Positions 36,927-50,787 of a DNA stretch of 64,000 nt are shown here, piece after piece. How positions within the stretch are numbered: the stretch's first letter is position 1; every line of letters begins with the position of its first letter. The DNA comes from Liolophura sinensis (taxonomy: Eukaryota; Mollusca; Polyplacophora; Chitonida; Chitonidae). Below the pieces are notes generated by a model. That model searched no databases, was not told the origin of the DNA, and saw only the letters and a list, made by a program, of their open reading frames with translations. The stretch lies in contig NC_088302.1 in the NCBI RefSeq assembly GCF_032854445.1, positions 558,001-622,000 on the forward strand, read 5' to 3'. The position numbers and the translations under genes are program-made.

Positions 36927-39900
36927 TTAGGAGTCTGTGGCCTTGAAATGGTCTTCATCTATGGTAGAGTAAATATGGCCTTCACTGCTCAAAAATTCAA
37001 TTGCATCTCTGAAAAAGAAAAAAAATTTGAAAATAATGAAATATACTGTGAAGTACATAATTTCTGAGTGGAACTAATTTTCATGGATTTCGCAGTCAAG
37101 AATTTACAGTGAAAAACCATTGAATCATATATTATATTTATTTATTTGTGTTTTACGCTGTACTCAAGAATATTCCACTTACACAACAGTGGCCAGTATT
37201 GTGGTGGGAGGAAACCAGACTGAGCCCGGGGGAAGCCCATGCCCATCCGCAAGTTGCTGGCAGACCTTCCCCCGACAGCCAGAGAGGAAGCTATGAGGTG
37301 GACTTGATTCATATATTGTAAGTAGTACTATTATTTAGATGAAATAACTGTGAACTGTGTACAACACAATGACTGTTTGGAATGGCTAACAATGACCGGC
37401 TACAGTGGTCGATTAAAACCAAAAACAATCCAGAATTAATCGTGTTCCTTGACTGCTTTAATGAAGAATGAATGACTGGCTCTGATAATGTAAAATTATA
37501 TATTTGGCATTGAACTACTCAGGAGTGACATGTCACTTTGCCAGTTGATTAAAATTACTCCTCAAAGGTGCGAAAACTAGTGACATCTCTTTGAATACTG
37601 CTCAGGGTAGGTGAGAAAGCTATCTTACAAAGTCATAATCCCCAACAGTTTTAATCTCTGATCCAGATTTTGAGGACTAGCGATATCACAGGAAACAAAG
37701 AGGGTTAAAGCCTTGATTCATTCACACCTTCTTCACTCTGCTTCATCAGAAAACAGGCCAATGTTAGGAGTTTACACAGTGCAATCTGAATGATATGTAC
37801 AAAAGCCAAACAAAACGTGTGCACTTCTTAGCAGATTCATTCTGGAATCTCTGGAGACGATAGTATCTCCATACACTTCAACCGCATCGTAAACGGCAAT
37901 CTGATGAACCAAACATCAAATCCGTCATACTTCTCAAGAAGAAAAATCTTCAGAAGAATCAGTGGCCATCTGAGGCCCTCATTGATGTCATTCCAGGGGA
38001 AGATGGAAAGGTTCGCTAAGCTAAGTTTCATGTGGTTAGGAATGGAACATGCACAACCTACTTTCGTCCCATCCAACGATGACAGTTCTTGTTTCTACAG
38101 AATGAACTTTTCATTATGACAATAAGTTCACAGTCTTTTTTAGAACATTTCTTGTAGACATTTCTATGTAGCTAATTAAGGGCGCTATCACAGATATATC
38201 AAGCGATATGGTTACCGTTCTCCAGTTTTGGAGGTACGTTTAGATATATTGGCATTTCACATGGGAACAGACGCTCTTGACTGAACTGTTGACTTAAGCC
38301 TAAATTTCACTCCTGCACCCATTTACAGTGTAAGTTTTTGGGCTCAAATATCAACATTAACTTTATTCCTCCTCACCTTTTTCCTAAATTCTTCAAGTTG
38401 TCACAGTTTTGAGAATTTAGCCTTGGATGCTACGGTGACATCATGACCCTTGTTTCTAACCTATCTCTTCGGTACATCTGTTCTGTGAAGTTATCTGTGA
38501 ACTTCTGAGCTAAACATATCTGTTATGTCTTATTTTAGGTGTGCTTATGTATTACATTAATACATATATTCCTTAAGTAATGAGTAGACCCTGGAATTCA
38601 GTATTTTTAACTGTATGAAAGTCACTGTTAAGTTTTAAGCAATTCAAGGGAGATAACTCATGCTGGAATAATGGATTATATTACAAGGGGGACAACTTAT
38701 TATGACAATATGTATGTATCACATTGCCTAATTTTTATTCTCTGCATATGTGAAACAGCGTTTCTTTTATTACAGTTGTTTACCCTCCTACAACCACAGG
38801 ATAAAGTACAAGGATATGTTTGTTGGATCCAAGTTACAACTGGACCTCCTGTGATATTTCGGTCTATTGGTATAGGGGGTTACTTTTAACTGTAATCCGA
38901 GAGACAGTATATTACCAGATTTATGGAAAAACCACCAGAATCATGATAAATCATGATAAATTAGACAGTTTTCGTGTATTTTTCGATGATGTCACAACAC
39001 CGATCTGTACATCCTGTGATGCAGTGAATGCTGCAGATTTTTGCCTTTTTATCATCATTTAAAGTGCCGTACAAATTTTTGCCCTTTACCTGCTTATTGC
39101 ATGAACTATTCTGGTGTAAGTGGGTGCAAGTTTTATGGCACGCTTATTACAAGATATTACACAATACTTGTTAAAAGTGGATCTAGCCACTAAATGCTGC
39201 GGTCATGAATAGTTTCCAAATTGTATAAAAATTTGGAAGGCCAGATATACCATCATGTTTAAGTATGTATAGCTTCCTAAATGTATAAAAGTATGGAAGC
39301 CCAGAAGCACTATTGCATTTTAGTTTCTCTCACTCATAGTGTATGAAAGATCGCTTAAAGGCTCAGTAAGCAAGTAGCTCTAATGATATAAATTCACGCA
39401 TAGCTTCATGTGTGAATGTATGGAAGCTGCTGAGAGGGCTCCTCATCTTTTAGGATATTCTCAGATAAAGTGTGTAAATCAACTGTTAGCAGTGAATATT
39501 CTGTTCATAATGTCAAGATGAGACCACAAAACCAATATGTACATTCTGTGACGCAGTGAATGCTGCAGTCAGATACATTTTTTCTTCTTATCATTTCAAC
39601 GTGTTTTAATCCTGACTGCAACCCATCTCTCTCTACATCCACAAAGGTAACAGATGAACATCAGATGTTGACAGATGAGAATGCCAGTGTTGATACATGG
39701 CTATGCCATGAGTTGATACATGTGAATATCAGATGTTAATATATGTGAATACCAGAAACCATGTGAGGATACATGTGAATACCAGGTGTTGATACATGGG
39801 AATACCAGGTGTTGATACATGGGAATACCAGAAATCAGGTGCTGATACATGTTAATACCAGGTGTTGATACATGTGAATACCAGGTGTTGATACATGTGA

Positions 39901-42900
39901 ATACCAGGTGTTGATACATGTGAATACCATTTGATGCATGGAAATACCAGGTGTTGACAGATGACAATACCACGTGTTGATACGTGTACATGCAAATACC
40001 AAATGTTGACAGATGAGAATACAAGCGACACAAACCTGATAGCCTTCTCAGAAACACCTTTCAACTGTTGGCAAATGGAAACTATGTTTGCACCTTCTTC
40101 TGTAAAATTGTTCTTAATTAATGTGTGGACCTGAAAATAATGCATGAAAACATGTCACATGGGTCTTGTTTTATTTCTACAATAACACTTTCATTAGTCA
40201 GATAGATCAAAACTTGTTAGAGCTCCATGTTGTTAAAACTACCACACAATACTGGGCCTCGTCACACACACATCCTGGTTAAAGATACTACAACCCGACT
40301 TACAATACCAGGCACATACCTGACATACCTCGTCACACACAGCCTGGTTAAAGATACTACAACCCGACTTACAATACCAGGCCCATACCTGACATACCTC
40401 GTCACACACAGCCTGGTTAAAGATACTACAACCCGACTTACAATACCAGGCACACACCTGACATACCTCGTCACACACAGCCTGGTTAAGGATGTTACAA
40501 CCTGACTTACAATACCAGGAACACACCTGACAAACCTCGTCACACACATCCTGGTTAAAGATATTACAACCTGACTTACAATACCAGGCACACACCTGAC
40601 AAATCTCGTCACACACAGCCTGGTTAAGGATGTTACAACCTGACTTACAATACCAGGAACACACCTGACATACCTTGTCACACACAGCCTGGTTAAGGAT
40701 GTTACAACTCGACTTACAACACCAGGCACACACCTGACAAACCTCGTCACACACAGTCTGGTTAAGGATGTTACAACCTGACTTACAATGCTAGGCACAC
40801 ACCTGACAAACCTCGTCACACACATCCTGGTTAAAGATATTACAACCTGACTTACAATACCAGGCACACACCTGACAAATCTCATCACACACAGCCTGGT
40901 TAAGGATGTTACAACCTGACTTACAATACCAGGAACACACCTGACATACCTTGTCACACACAGTCTGGTTAAGGATATCACAACCCGACTTACAATACCA
41001 GGCACATACCTGACAAACCTCGTCACGCACAGTCTGGTTAAGGATGTTACAACTCGACTTACAATACCAGGCACACACCTGACAAACCTCGTCACACACA
41101 GTCTGGTTAAGGATGTTACAACCTGACTTACAATACCAGGCACACACCTGACAAACCTCGTCACACACAGTCTGGTTAAGGATGTTACAAATAGACTTAC
41201 AATACCAGGCACATACCTGACATACCTCGTCACACACAGTCTGGTTAAGGATATCACAACCCGACTTACAATACCAGGCACATACCTGACAAACCTCGTC
41301 ACGCACAGTCTGGTTAAGGATGTTACAACTCGACTTACAATACCAGGCACACACCTGACAAACCTCGTCACACACAGTCTGGTTAAGGATGTTACAACCT
41401 GACTTACAATACCAGGCACACACCTGACAAACCTCGTCACACACAGTCTGGTTAAGGATGTTACAACCTGACTTACAATACCAGGCACATACCTGACAAA
41501 CCTCGTCACACACACATCCTGGTTAAAGATACTACAACCCGACTTACAATACCAGGCACATACCTGACAAACCTCGTCACACACACATCCTGGTTAAAGA
41601 TACTACAACCCGACTTACAATACCAGGCACATACCTGACATACCCCGTCACACACAGCCTGGTTAAGGATGCTACAACCCGACAAACAATACCAGGCACA
41701 CACCTGACAAACCTCGTCACACACACATCCTGGTTAAAGATACTACATCAACCTGACTTACAATACCAGGCACATATCTGACAAACCTCGTCACACACGG
41801 TCTGGTTAAGGATGTTAAAACTCAACTTACAATACCAGGCACACACCTGACAAACCTCGTCACACACACATCCTGGTTAAAGATACTACAACCCAACTTA
41901 GAATACCAGGCACATACCTGACATACCTCGTCACACACAGTCTGGTTAAGGATGCTACAACTCGACAAACAATACCAGGCACATACATGACAAACCTCGT
42001 CACAGACACATCCTGGTTAAAGATACATCAACCTGACTTACAATACCAGGCACACACCTGACAAACCTCGTCACACACACAGCCTGGTTAAGGATGTTAC
42101 AACCCGACTTACAATACCAGGCACATACCTGACAAATCTCGTCACACACAGCCTGGTTAAGGATGTTACGACCCGACTTACAATACCAGGCACATACCTG
42201 ACAAACCTCGTCACACACAGTCTAGCTAAGGATGTTGAAACTCAACTTACAATACCAAGCACTCATCTGACAAACCTCGTCACACACAGCCTGGTTAAGG
42301 ATGTTACAACCTGACTTACAATACCAGGCACACACCTGACAAACCTCGTCACACACAGTCTGGTTAAGGATGTTACAACCTGACTTACAATACCAGGCAC
42401 ACACCTGACAAACCTCGTCACACACAGCCTGGTTAAGGATATTACAACCCGACTTACAATGCCAGGCACATACCTGACAAACCTCGTCACACACAGTCTG
42501 GTTAAGGATGTTACAACTCGACTTACAATACCAGGCACATACCTGACAAACCTCGTCACACACAGCCTGGTTAAAGATGCTACAAACTGACTTACAATAC
42601 CAGGCACACATCTGACAAACCTCGTCACACACAGTCTGGTTAAGGACGCTACATCCCGACTTACAATACCAGGCACGCATCTGACATATGTCGTCACACA
42701 CACAGCCTTGTTTTAACAGATCAACCCACTTTTGCAAAATTTAAAAAGTGGGTCCATGAAAGCATAAACTGGTGTTTTATCTTCACAATTCTGAGCAAAA
42801 ACTGCTTGAATGTGTTGATGAACCACTGCATCCCTGGAGTTTTGACATACCTGCTGTTGTGTGCCTGTGAGGCCCCCAGACGTATCCATGTTCATAGCAC

Positions 42901-45900
42901 CCCCTGGGGTGGGAAACGCAGACGTAGAAGCACCGCCACTCTGTTAAGAAAGTACACTCTAAACATACTCTTTCACTGATCTTCTTAAAATCACTGTGAA
43001 CTTTGATAAATACTGTCATGTAATCATTCAAAACTGCAAGAATGTCCATGTGACAACTTCTTCTCCAGCCTCTTTATACAGTTTCTACATTTCACCCTTA
43101 AAATTTATGAACAACAGACCTTCTCATCTGACATACATGTAAGATTTTCCTAATGCTATATCTCATGATTTCCTGGAAAAGGCCTGGAACATCAGCCCAA
43201 GAGATAAGTGATCGACTGGAAATGCCAGCACAATATGTTAGAGGAAAATTTGAAATGACCCCCTCAGGAATCTTGTAAATTGTTCACAATCAGTTATTCA
43301 GATTCCTACCCTTATACCTGGTTGATATTTAGCTCTGTGTGAAACAGTCTGAAAGTCCCATAGTCCACATTAAACAGCTGAGCGAGTAAGAACCCTGACA
43401 TTTACATCAACCCGTTATCGTATTTCAAACACGACCATCTTACCGCTCCTTGCTGGGACAGTACCATGTGGGCGTGAACAACTTCTAACAAATGACACGA
43501 CAACTCATTCATATCTGTCAGAGGCATGAGCTTGAAGGCCACCACACTGTGCTTTCCCTGAAACGCTCGCACGTGTCCGTAGGCCCGCACGTACGTGTTC
43601 TCTCTCATGGCCTGCACACGCTCCTCATCAGGCACATTCTCCTGCACAACAAATACAATGTTGATTGTTTTCAGCCATTTTCCCTCTGTAGTCTGTAGTA
43701 ACATTAAATTTCCTTCTTTGGGGCTGTTAACATAAAGGGCCAATTGTAACCTCCAGTTTTGACTACAAGCCAACATTTAATCCATCAATATAAGAAGCGG
43801 TGTAATGTTCCGGAAGTAACATTCCGCCTGATCCCTTGGGGCTTCAAATTACAGATAAATATGCCTGCATTAGGGGGCATGTGCATGGTGATCTAGTAAC
43901 GCTGCTAGTTTGGCACACAAAAACAACGATGACTTACACAGACATGATTGTGGTGAACCAAGAAAATAGCTGAAATTTACTATCATAGCAAAAAAAGGCC
44001 GGGGTCCAGGGGCCGCTTAGGCCCCGGAAGCTGGAAAAATCTGCGGAAAACAGGTAAATTAATCGAAACTGAACAAAGAAACAGCGGAATTCCGCTAAAA
44101 AGCGGAAAAAAATCATGTCTGCTTACATCACTGTTCACACATAAAATCAATGATGACTTACATCACTGTTCACACACAAAATCAAGGATGATTTACCTCA
44201 TTGTTTACACACAAAAAACGACAACTTACATCATTGTTCACATAAAAACAACAAACACTTGCATCATTGTTCACACAAAAACAACAAAGACTTACGTCAT
44301 TGTTCACACACAAAAACAACGATGACGTACATCATTGTTCACACAAAGCAACGATGACTTACATCATTGTTCACACACAAAACACTAACAATGACTTACA
44401 TCATTGTTCACACACAAAACACTAACAATGACTTACATCATTGTTCACACAAAAACAACGATGACTAACATCACTGTTCACAAACAAAATCAACAATGAC
44501 TTACCTCATTGTTTGCATACAAAATCAAAGATGACTTACCTCATTGTTCACACACAAAAAACGACAACTTACATCATTGTTCACAAACAAAATCAACAAT
44601 GACTTACCTCATTGTTTGCACACAAAAACAACGACTTACATCACTGTACACACAAAATCAATGATGACGTACATCACTGTTCGCACACAAGAACAACGAA
44701 GACTTACATCAATGTTCACACACAAAAACAATGATGACTTACATCACTGTTCACACACAAAATCAACGATGATTTGCATCATTGTTTACACACAAAAACA
44801 ACAATGACATCTTTGTTCACACAAAAACAACGATGACTTACATCACTGTTCACACACAAAATCAACGATGACTTGCATCATTGTTCACACACAAAGTCAA
44901 CGATGACTTGCATCACTGTTCACACACAAAATCAACAATCACTTGCACCAACGTTCATGCACAAAATCAACAATCACTTGCATCACTGTTCACACACAAA
45001 AACAACAATGACTTACATCATTTTTCACACACAAAAACAACAATGACTTACATCATTGTCTACAAACTGCTTGACCTCAAGAAGAGGGCCAGACATGTCA
45101 TCAATCTCGTAGTCTATCCTTGTCGAGGACTCTTTCACAGACCTCACCAGTCCTACTATCGTCACCTACAGAGTAAACATAACCACTGTCAACAAAGATA
45201 ACTGACGAAACAAATGAAATTTCAGCATAACACTCATTTCTGCCCATACAAACTTTTTTATTTAACTGTCTTAAATGAAGCAGATATAAAAACTTTTTTG
45301 GCAGAGCCACCACAAAGAGCAGCTCACAGCCAGAACAACCCACCTGGGAAATCTCTGTCTCTCCTGAGAAAAACTTGTTATCCTCTTCTTGCGTGGTGTT
45401 GAGAATCTGAGCTATGGTACAGGGAATGATGCTTTGTGTGCGGGATCGACTCTGGAACAGAAAACAGATAATCTCATACACAAATCTGAGCTATGGTACG
45501 GGGAATGATACTTTGTGTGCGGGATTGACTCTGGAACAGAAAACAGATAGTCTCATCCACAAATCTGAGCTACAGTAAAAGGTATGATACTTTGTGTGCA
45601 GGATCGACTCTGGAACACAAAACAGATAGTCTCATACACAAATCTGAGCTACAGTAAAAGGTATGATACTTTGTGTGCGGGATCGACTCTGGAACAGAAA
45701 ACAGATGATCCCGTACACAAATCTGAGCTATGGTATGGGGAATGATACTTTGTGTGCGGGATCGACTCTGGAACACAAAACAGACAGTCTCATACACAAA
45801 TGTGAGCTACAGTAAAAGGTATGATACTTTGTGTGCGGGATCGACTCTGGAACAGAAAACAGATGATCTCGTACACAAATCTGAGCTATGGTACGGGGAA

Positions 45901-48900
45901 TGATACTTTGTGTGCGGGATCGACTCTGGAACAGAAAACAGATTGTCTCGTACACAAATCTGAGCTATGGTACAGGGAATGATACTTTGTGTGCAGGACT
46001 GACTCTGGAACAGAAAACAGATGATCTCATACACATTTTTTTTCTGGCAGGTCAGGCAATGCTTTGTTCAGTAAAACCTTGTTCGCATCGCATTGTTCCT
46101 TATGCTACTAGTAAGGTTTGTAGCATAGATGTACACAGAAGTAGCATTTCTCACCTTTCGTTCCTGGGACTGCTGTGGTGTGCCGAACCCCCCTGGGGAC
46201 ATGTATCCTGCCTGACCCCCATCTGCACCACCCTGGTCATAACTGCTGTAACCTGGAGATTAAGACAGATCATGGAATAAGAAGACTTCTCACATTATGT
46301 TTGTCTGCCAAGCACATACGGGGTTTGTAGGCTTGGAGTATAGATCGAGCCTGCCAATGCTACAGTGCTGGAATGGCAGGAAAAACTGAGTTAGCAGATC
46401 TCCTGTCCTTTCCAGACAAGTGGCTCAGGGTTGGGGTAAGCTGACGGGGAGTCATTAGATGTGAGTACATTTACTGTGTCTTCTTGCGTCACTTGCGACA
46501 AGTAAGGAATCAAGTTTAAAACAACACATAACATGAGGTGTAAAGGATCGATAAGTCGAGTGCTGAAATATTTGGAGAATTAACATGCATTGCCAATAAT
46601 AGAAATGACACCTTAAACAAGAATATGGCCATCGTCTTTTCAGCAAAATGTGCACATGACCAGAAGACAGGGGAGATACATGTAACTAAGGTATTTTTAT
46701 CATGCATGTCAGAGCTCTTGTCCATAGCACAAACATCATTATTTTATAGCTACTGAACAAACAAAAAATCTAAAATGTCAGCCGTTTCAATGAATACCAT
46801 CCAAAATCAATGTATTAAGTGAAGGAAAGCGAAAAGAAGCCATTGTCAAATGTTTGGGGAAGATTATCTGAACCCCAACATGGCAACATGCCGGTAAGCC
46901 AAATCTCATCTATTGTAGTTATACATCTTGCTTTATAGCCATTCTGCTTTATAGCCAATCTGATTAAAGTAATCACCACTTAAAGAACTTGTACAAACAC
47001 ATGCATTAATCCCTTTATGAAGTATGCAACAAAATATGTTCTGTATGTATTGCTGACGAAGCCATGCTGCCACAACAACAACAACATGACATGTGCATGT
47101 GGAATCAAACTCTCTTGCACGGAAATCCTTTTCTGTTTGCTTATGTTGATGTAATTTTCAACATCTTATACCCAAGATATCAAATAACCCAGGATTCACA
47201 CACTAACAGTACAAAATGAAGTGACTGATGTCGTGTTACTTACATATTATATAATTCTTCAGTTTTAGTTTTCATTGATTGTAATCCAACACGTGAAAGT
47301 ACACCACAGATTTCTGGGGGACAAGATTTGGGTTGTGCTATATCCGATATATCGAGGCGTCTTACAGTGAGACTGGCACAGGTACAATTTTGCATACACA
47401 GGTAACAAAATGAAAGATAAAAATGCTGCCACTGAAGTATCACGCCAAAGACACCAGAAATGTCACTTTACACTGACATCAGGCCAACCAATCCTCTTTC
47501 CTTGCTCTAACCTCTCGGTGCTAAACGTTAACTGAGGCATCATTTTTAACATTTTTAGTGTGTTCTGACCCAGATTTGATCCTAGGTCACCCAAATGCAA
47601 CGCAGACGCTCCAACCATTAGGCCACTGAAGCGATCCTCAGTGCTGGGTAGGGCATGTGATACTGTACTGCAGTTAAGACATAAGACATAAAAACTAAAG
47701 CATACATACATAAGCACTACATTGAGACACTTGACATTGGATGTGTAAGTAACAGCTGAGTTAACTCTTCCTGCTATTACAGCGCTGTGGCAAAGGCAGG
47801 CTACCTTCTCCACTCGATGCTCCTCGTGTTCAGGTCTCGAAATACAAATATCATACTTGTGTTCCGACCCCTCAATACTTGTATTTGACAACAAATCATG
47901 GGGCAGAAAACATGTGTCTGAAAACTATTTCACAAGAAAACACAGGGCGCTTCTTCTCAGATCAATGATTAAACGTTAAACATAGCATGTAAATATCCGA
48001 AATCGCTGACAATAGACCTCAATGTTTAATTTCATTGAACTAGGTTTTACTAAGAATGCATATAGGAACAGACAGAGCACAACTGTAATTGAGACCTGCG
48101 AACGCTGCAATTCAATCTCACCTTCCGCCAGGTTAAAGCATAGCCATGTGGTCGGGCTAGATTGTTAAGGCTAGTCCTAGGACTGTTCTATCTGGGCCTA
48201 GAACTAGACTCATGATGAATGAAATCTCCAGCAGCAACAACAACACAACGCAAAGTGAAACGGTTCTCTTTACTCCACAACACCAAAGCACCTCAAATGT
48301 ACCTGTGGCTACTATTTGGTCTCACCGGACAGCGACTGTTGGTATACTTACTACTCTGGTTATTCCACATATCTAACAATGACGGACTGTCTTTCACAAC
48401 ACTTCACACCGCCTTTACGACGCACTACAAGTAAAATACGGCGGGAAATAGCAGTATTCTCCACGCTTTGGCACTTTTCGGATTTCAACACCGACAGGAG
48501 AATTTTATCTATAGTCTATTTCAGACGTAAATTATGCATTGGAGGGGAATAAAGCAGTAAATTTATCAAACCCGTGCGAACGATGACAAGGCCTTTTGTA
48601 TGCATTTCTGGATATCTACAAATACACATATATGGGCATAAAAGTAGGATTTCGTTTTGGGTGTGGAGAAAAGATACAACATAACAAAAGAACCTTTCTT
48701 ATGTACATTTTAATATTCCGATTGCAAAACATGCTGTTCTCATCAAGGAATTCCTTTTTTAACTATATCCTGGTTATGTAGTATCATCCTGTCGTCGCTG
48801 CTCTGTATTCGGTACCCTCTATCAGAAATAATGACTTGTTCTGGACAGCTCCTCGTTCAGGATTGAACAGAGAGTGAAAATTAAGCGAAATGGAGTGATG

Positions 48901-50330
48901 AAGCAATCACCTGTCGAATTTGTAGTTAAATAAATGGAATAACCAGTAAAGCTTGGTATATATATATAGACAGCGCAAGTAGTCATCATTGTACAGATAT
49001 GCATGTGGGTCTAAATAAAATCCATGGTCAGGACTATTTGTTGTGTCCTTCAAATTCAACGAAGGTGGAGTGATTTCCTCAACGCATGAGAATTATTTAT
49101 TGCTAAAATATCATCAGTATACCTAGTAAATGAAAAGCGTCGCGCTATAAATAGCCTGCTATTTACCAATTTCCGCAGTCATATTCATATGAAAGCGGGT
49201 GTATAGTTCTACTAACTGAGAGGTCAGCAACTGGTACCCAAACATTAGAATACCTGTAAGCCCTGTGCACTGTTGGTAGATGGTATCACTGAATTTAACA
49301 TACCGAACATATTATTCATGAGAAATTCCAGCAATTCAATGAACAAATAAACATCCCGTGGATGATAACATTTACAAATGGTAGAACTACACACGAAGGC
49401 CTATATTCTTCTCCCATGGCGTTATAATGTAGGTATATCAGTGATCTGTTTTTTGAACACCCGATACAATTAACGACAAAATTCTGCCAGTTATATCGAT
49501 CTTTGCAAAAATTGTAGTATAGACAGCAAATAAATCCATGCAGGTAGATAGGTTTTATATTATATGTGTTGTTTTAGCGTCATTCTTCCGTTTGAGGTTT
49601 TCTGTTGGTAAAGATCTGAATTCTTGTTATGGCGTAAGAGTAAATAACCACATTGTATATTTCATGTGATGACAACACGGGTCAGCATGTTGCATAGCAA
49701 TTCTAGTCCAGCGATTATTAGTGAATTACAACAATTGTCACCACATTTCTTAAAACTAACTTTGCGTGCATTCTGATCCGTGTATACGTTGCTACTTTTA
49801 TCTTATCTGAGCTAAATTAAGAACCATTCTATCTCAACTCATAAATTTTTGTGCAGTATTTTAGATTAACGACAATTTATATATAAGCATTGAACACGAT
49901 TTTGATAGTGATTAACTTAATGCACCTCTTTTCGGCTGCACTGAAATTTGTTAACAGCTTCTCAATGTACACGCCTCATTCCTGTAATTTCTTATATATT
50001 TTCTAATTGTTTCTTTGGTGGTTCCGCCACTAATGGGTTAGGTTTTTGCCGGTGTTTATTGGTCTGTGTCGATCTGTAAGCAAAACTTTGCGAAAAAAGT
50101 CATAGTCAGATTTTGATGAAATTTTGTGCACAGATTGGCGCCTATTGGTGAATCCAAGATTCACACCAGTTGTTTACACCAGTTGTTCCACCGTATCTAT
50201 ATGGCCTTGGAGCCCTATTAATTTTCCGTAATCGACAATGTTAACGTTTAGTGCTATAACTCAGTCCCAAACATTCCATGACAAATAAACTTTGGTGCGT
50301 ACCTGGTCCAGCTTGTGAGAAAGCAGCCAT
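36927..50330 (-). CDS. RPA2: Replication protein A 32 kDa subunit, 8 exons
   Basis: RPA2 is the middle subunit of the nuclear single-stranded DNA binding trimer used in replication, repair and checkpoint signalling. Exons in transcript order: 50303-50330, 46155-46252, 45344-45451, 45052-45165, 43444-43641, 42851-42940, 40036-40130, 36927-37008. All junctions are GT/AG with matching phases, and the sum is 813 nt: 270 residues, the human length. Residues 1-42 are a Gly/Ser/Gln-rich tail (exon 1 codes only MAAFSQAGP). Residues about 43-180 form the OB fold, with [43 protein letters not shown] and [13 protein letters not shown] linker rich in Gly and Thr follows in exon 6. The winged helix lies at about 213-270, ending [12 protein letters not shown]. 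Nothing is missing or broken. Introns 2, 4, 6 and 7 carry tandem arrays, two of which copy exon edges. The gene converges on DAP3. Confidence 0.96.
37135..37310 (-). repeat. SINE, truncated, minus strand (RPA2 intron 7)
   Basis: The reverse-complement tail GTGTTTTACGCTGTACTCAA and the core CATCCGCAAGTTGCTGGCAG are present. The tRNA-like head is lost after GAGGTGGACTTGATTC. Confidence 0.85.
39690..40020. repeat. Minisatellite, about 23-bp unit, in RPA2 intron 7
   Basis: About 13 imperfect units of GTGTTGATACATGTGAATAC plus CAG, with variants and a few truncated units. It stops about 15 bp before the exon 7 donor. Confidence 0.88.
40235..42715. repeat. 2.5-kb minisatellite, 69-bp unit, in RPA2 intron 6
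   Basis: About 36 units with CTGACTTACAATACCAGGCA, CACACCTGACAAACCTCGTC and ACACACAGTCTGGTTAAGG. Subtypes (AGCCTGG, AGTCTGG, ATCCTGG) are intermixed and some units gain 2-4 bp. On the transcribed strand each unit contains TTGTAAGT, a donor-like string. The period divisible by three explains minus-strand open frames of up to 440 codons with a Cys-rich 23-residue period. Confidence 0.96.
44105..45060 (-). repeat. 35-37 bp array seeded by the RPA2 exon 4 donor
   Basis: Exon 4 ends (transcript sense) GACAATGAT and its donor begins GTAAGTCATCATTG. The downstream intron repeats the same edge about 26 times, seen on the plus strand as GATGACTTACATCATTGTTC then ACACACAAAAACAAC. Most copies keep GTAAGT, so dozens of donor look-alikes follow the true donor at 45,051. 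Confidence 0.93.
45440..46035 (-). repeat. 79-bp array carrying the RPA2 exon 3 acceptor and 5' exon edge
   Basis: About seven units in intron 2 each contain, in transcript sense, TTTCTGTTCCAG followed by AGTCGATCCCGCACACAAAG and then a match to the codons for IIPCTIAQI. The true exon is the last one (start 45,451), which alone runs on into the rest of exon 3. The upstream copies therefore present decoy acceptors. Confidence 0.94.
47463..47645 (-). repeat. tRNA-derived SINE of a second type
   Basis: On the minus strand an A-box-like GTGGCCTAATGGTTGGAGCG is followed by a B-box-like GGATCAAATCTGGG and a body ending GGCCTGATGTCAGTGTAAAG. The head and core differ from the main SINE family of the window. 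It lies in RPA2 intron 1. Confidence 0.65.
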
Positions 50331-50787
50331 ATAAAATTTGACATAATCTGGACATTAATTTCTGTCAGCAGCTGGGAGGGGTGCCTAGCGACGCCAGGGA
50401 GACTCGCAGCCTCATCACCACATGTGTCCTTCAGTCCTCTCGCCAAAAATGTCAAACTTTCATCATTAAAAGTTTTGACAGTTTTGACATAATTTTGATA
50501 CCAAGCATGGACCTGAACACCAAAAACGGCAGGGAGGCAGCGAAAAAACGACTCTGAAATACACAGAATGACTTTCTCTTCCGTAAATCTGAAGTTCTAA
50601 CAGGGTACTGGTTCCATCGATTCCAGAGATGTGATCCAGAGTAATGTCCCTTCGTCTCCAGTTGGTGGATTTGTACAGTTAGCTGCCGACAACAGTACGT
50701 AAAAAGTTATGCCTGCAGAAGGAATAGGAGAGTTCTAATTCTTTTATCGATATAGGTAGAAAAATTCCAACTGCATCATGTGACTCA

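Noticed and set aside
37837-38076. Minus-strand frame with protein-like wording ([16 protein letters not shown])
   Set aside because: It starts at a TTG, lies within RPA2 intron 7, no exon signals fit it, and no family was recognised. It may be a transposon relic.
40262-41584. 440-codon minus-strand frame with a 23-residue Cys-rich period, resembling a repeat toxin or metallothionein-like protein
   Set aside because: Two frames are open over the same 69-bp array, there is no signal peptide or unique sequence, and it sits in RPA2 intron 6.
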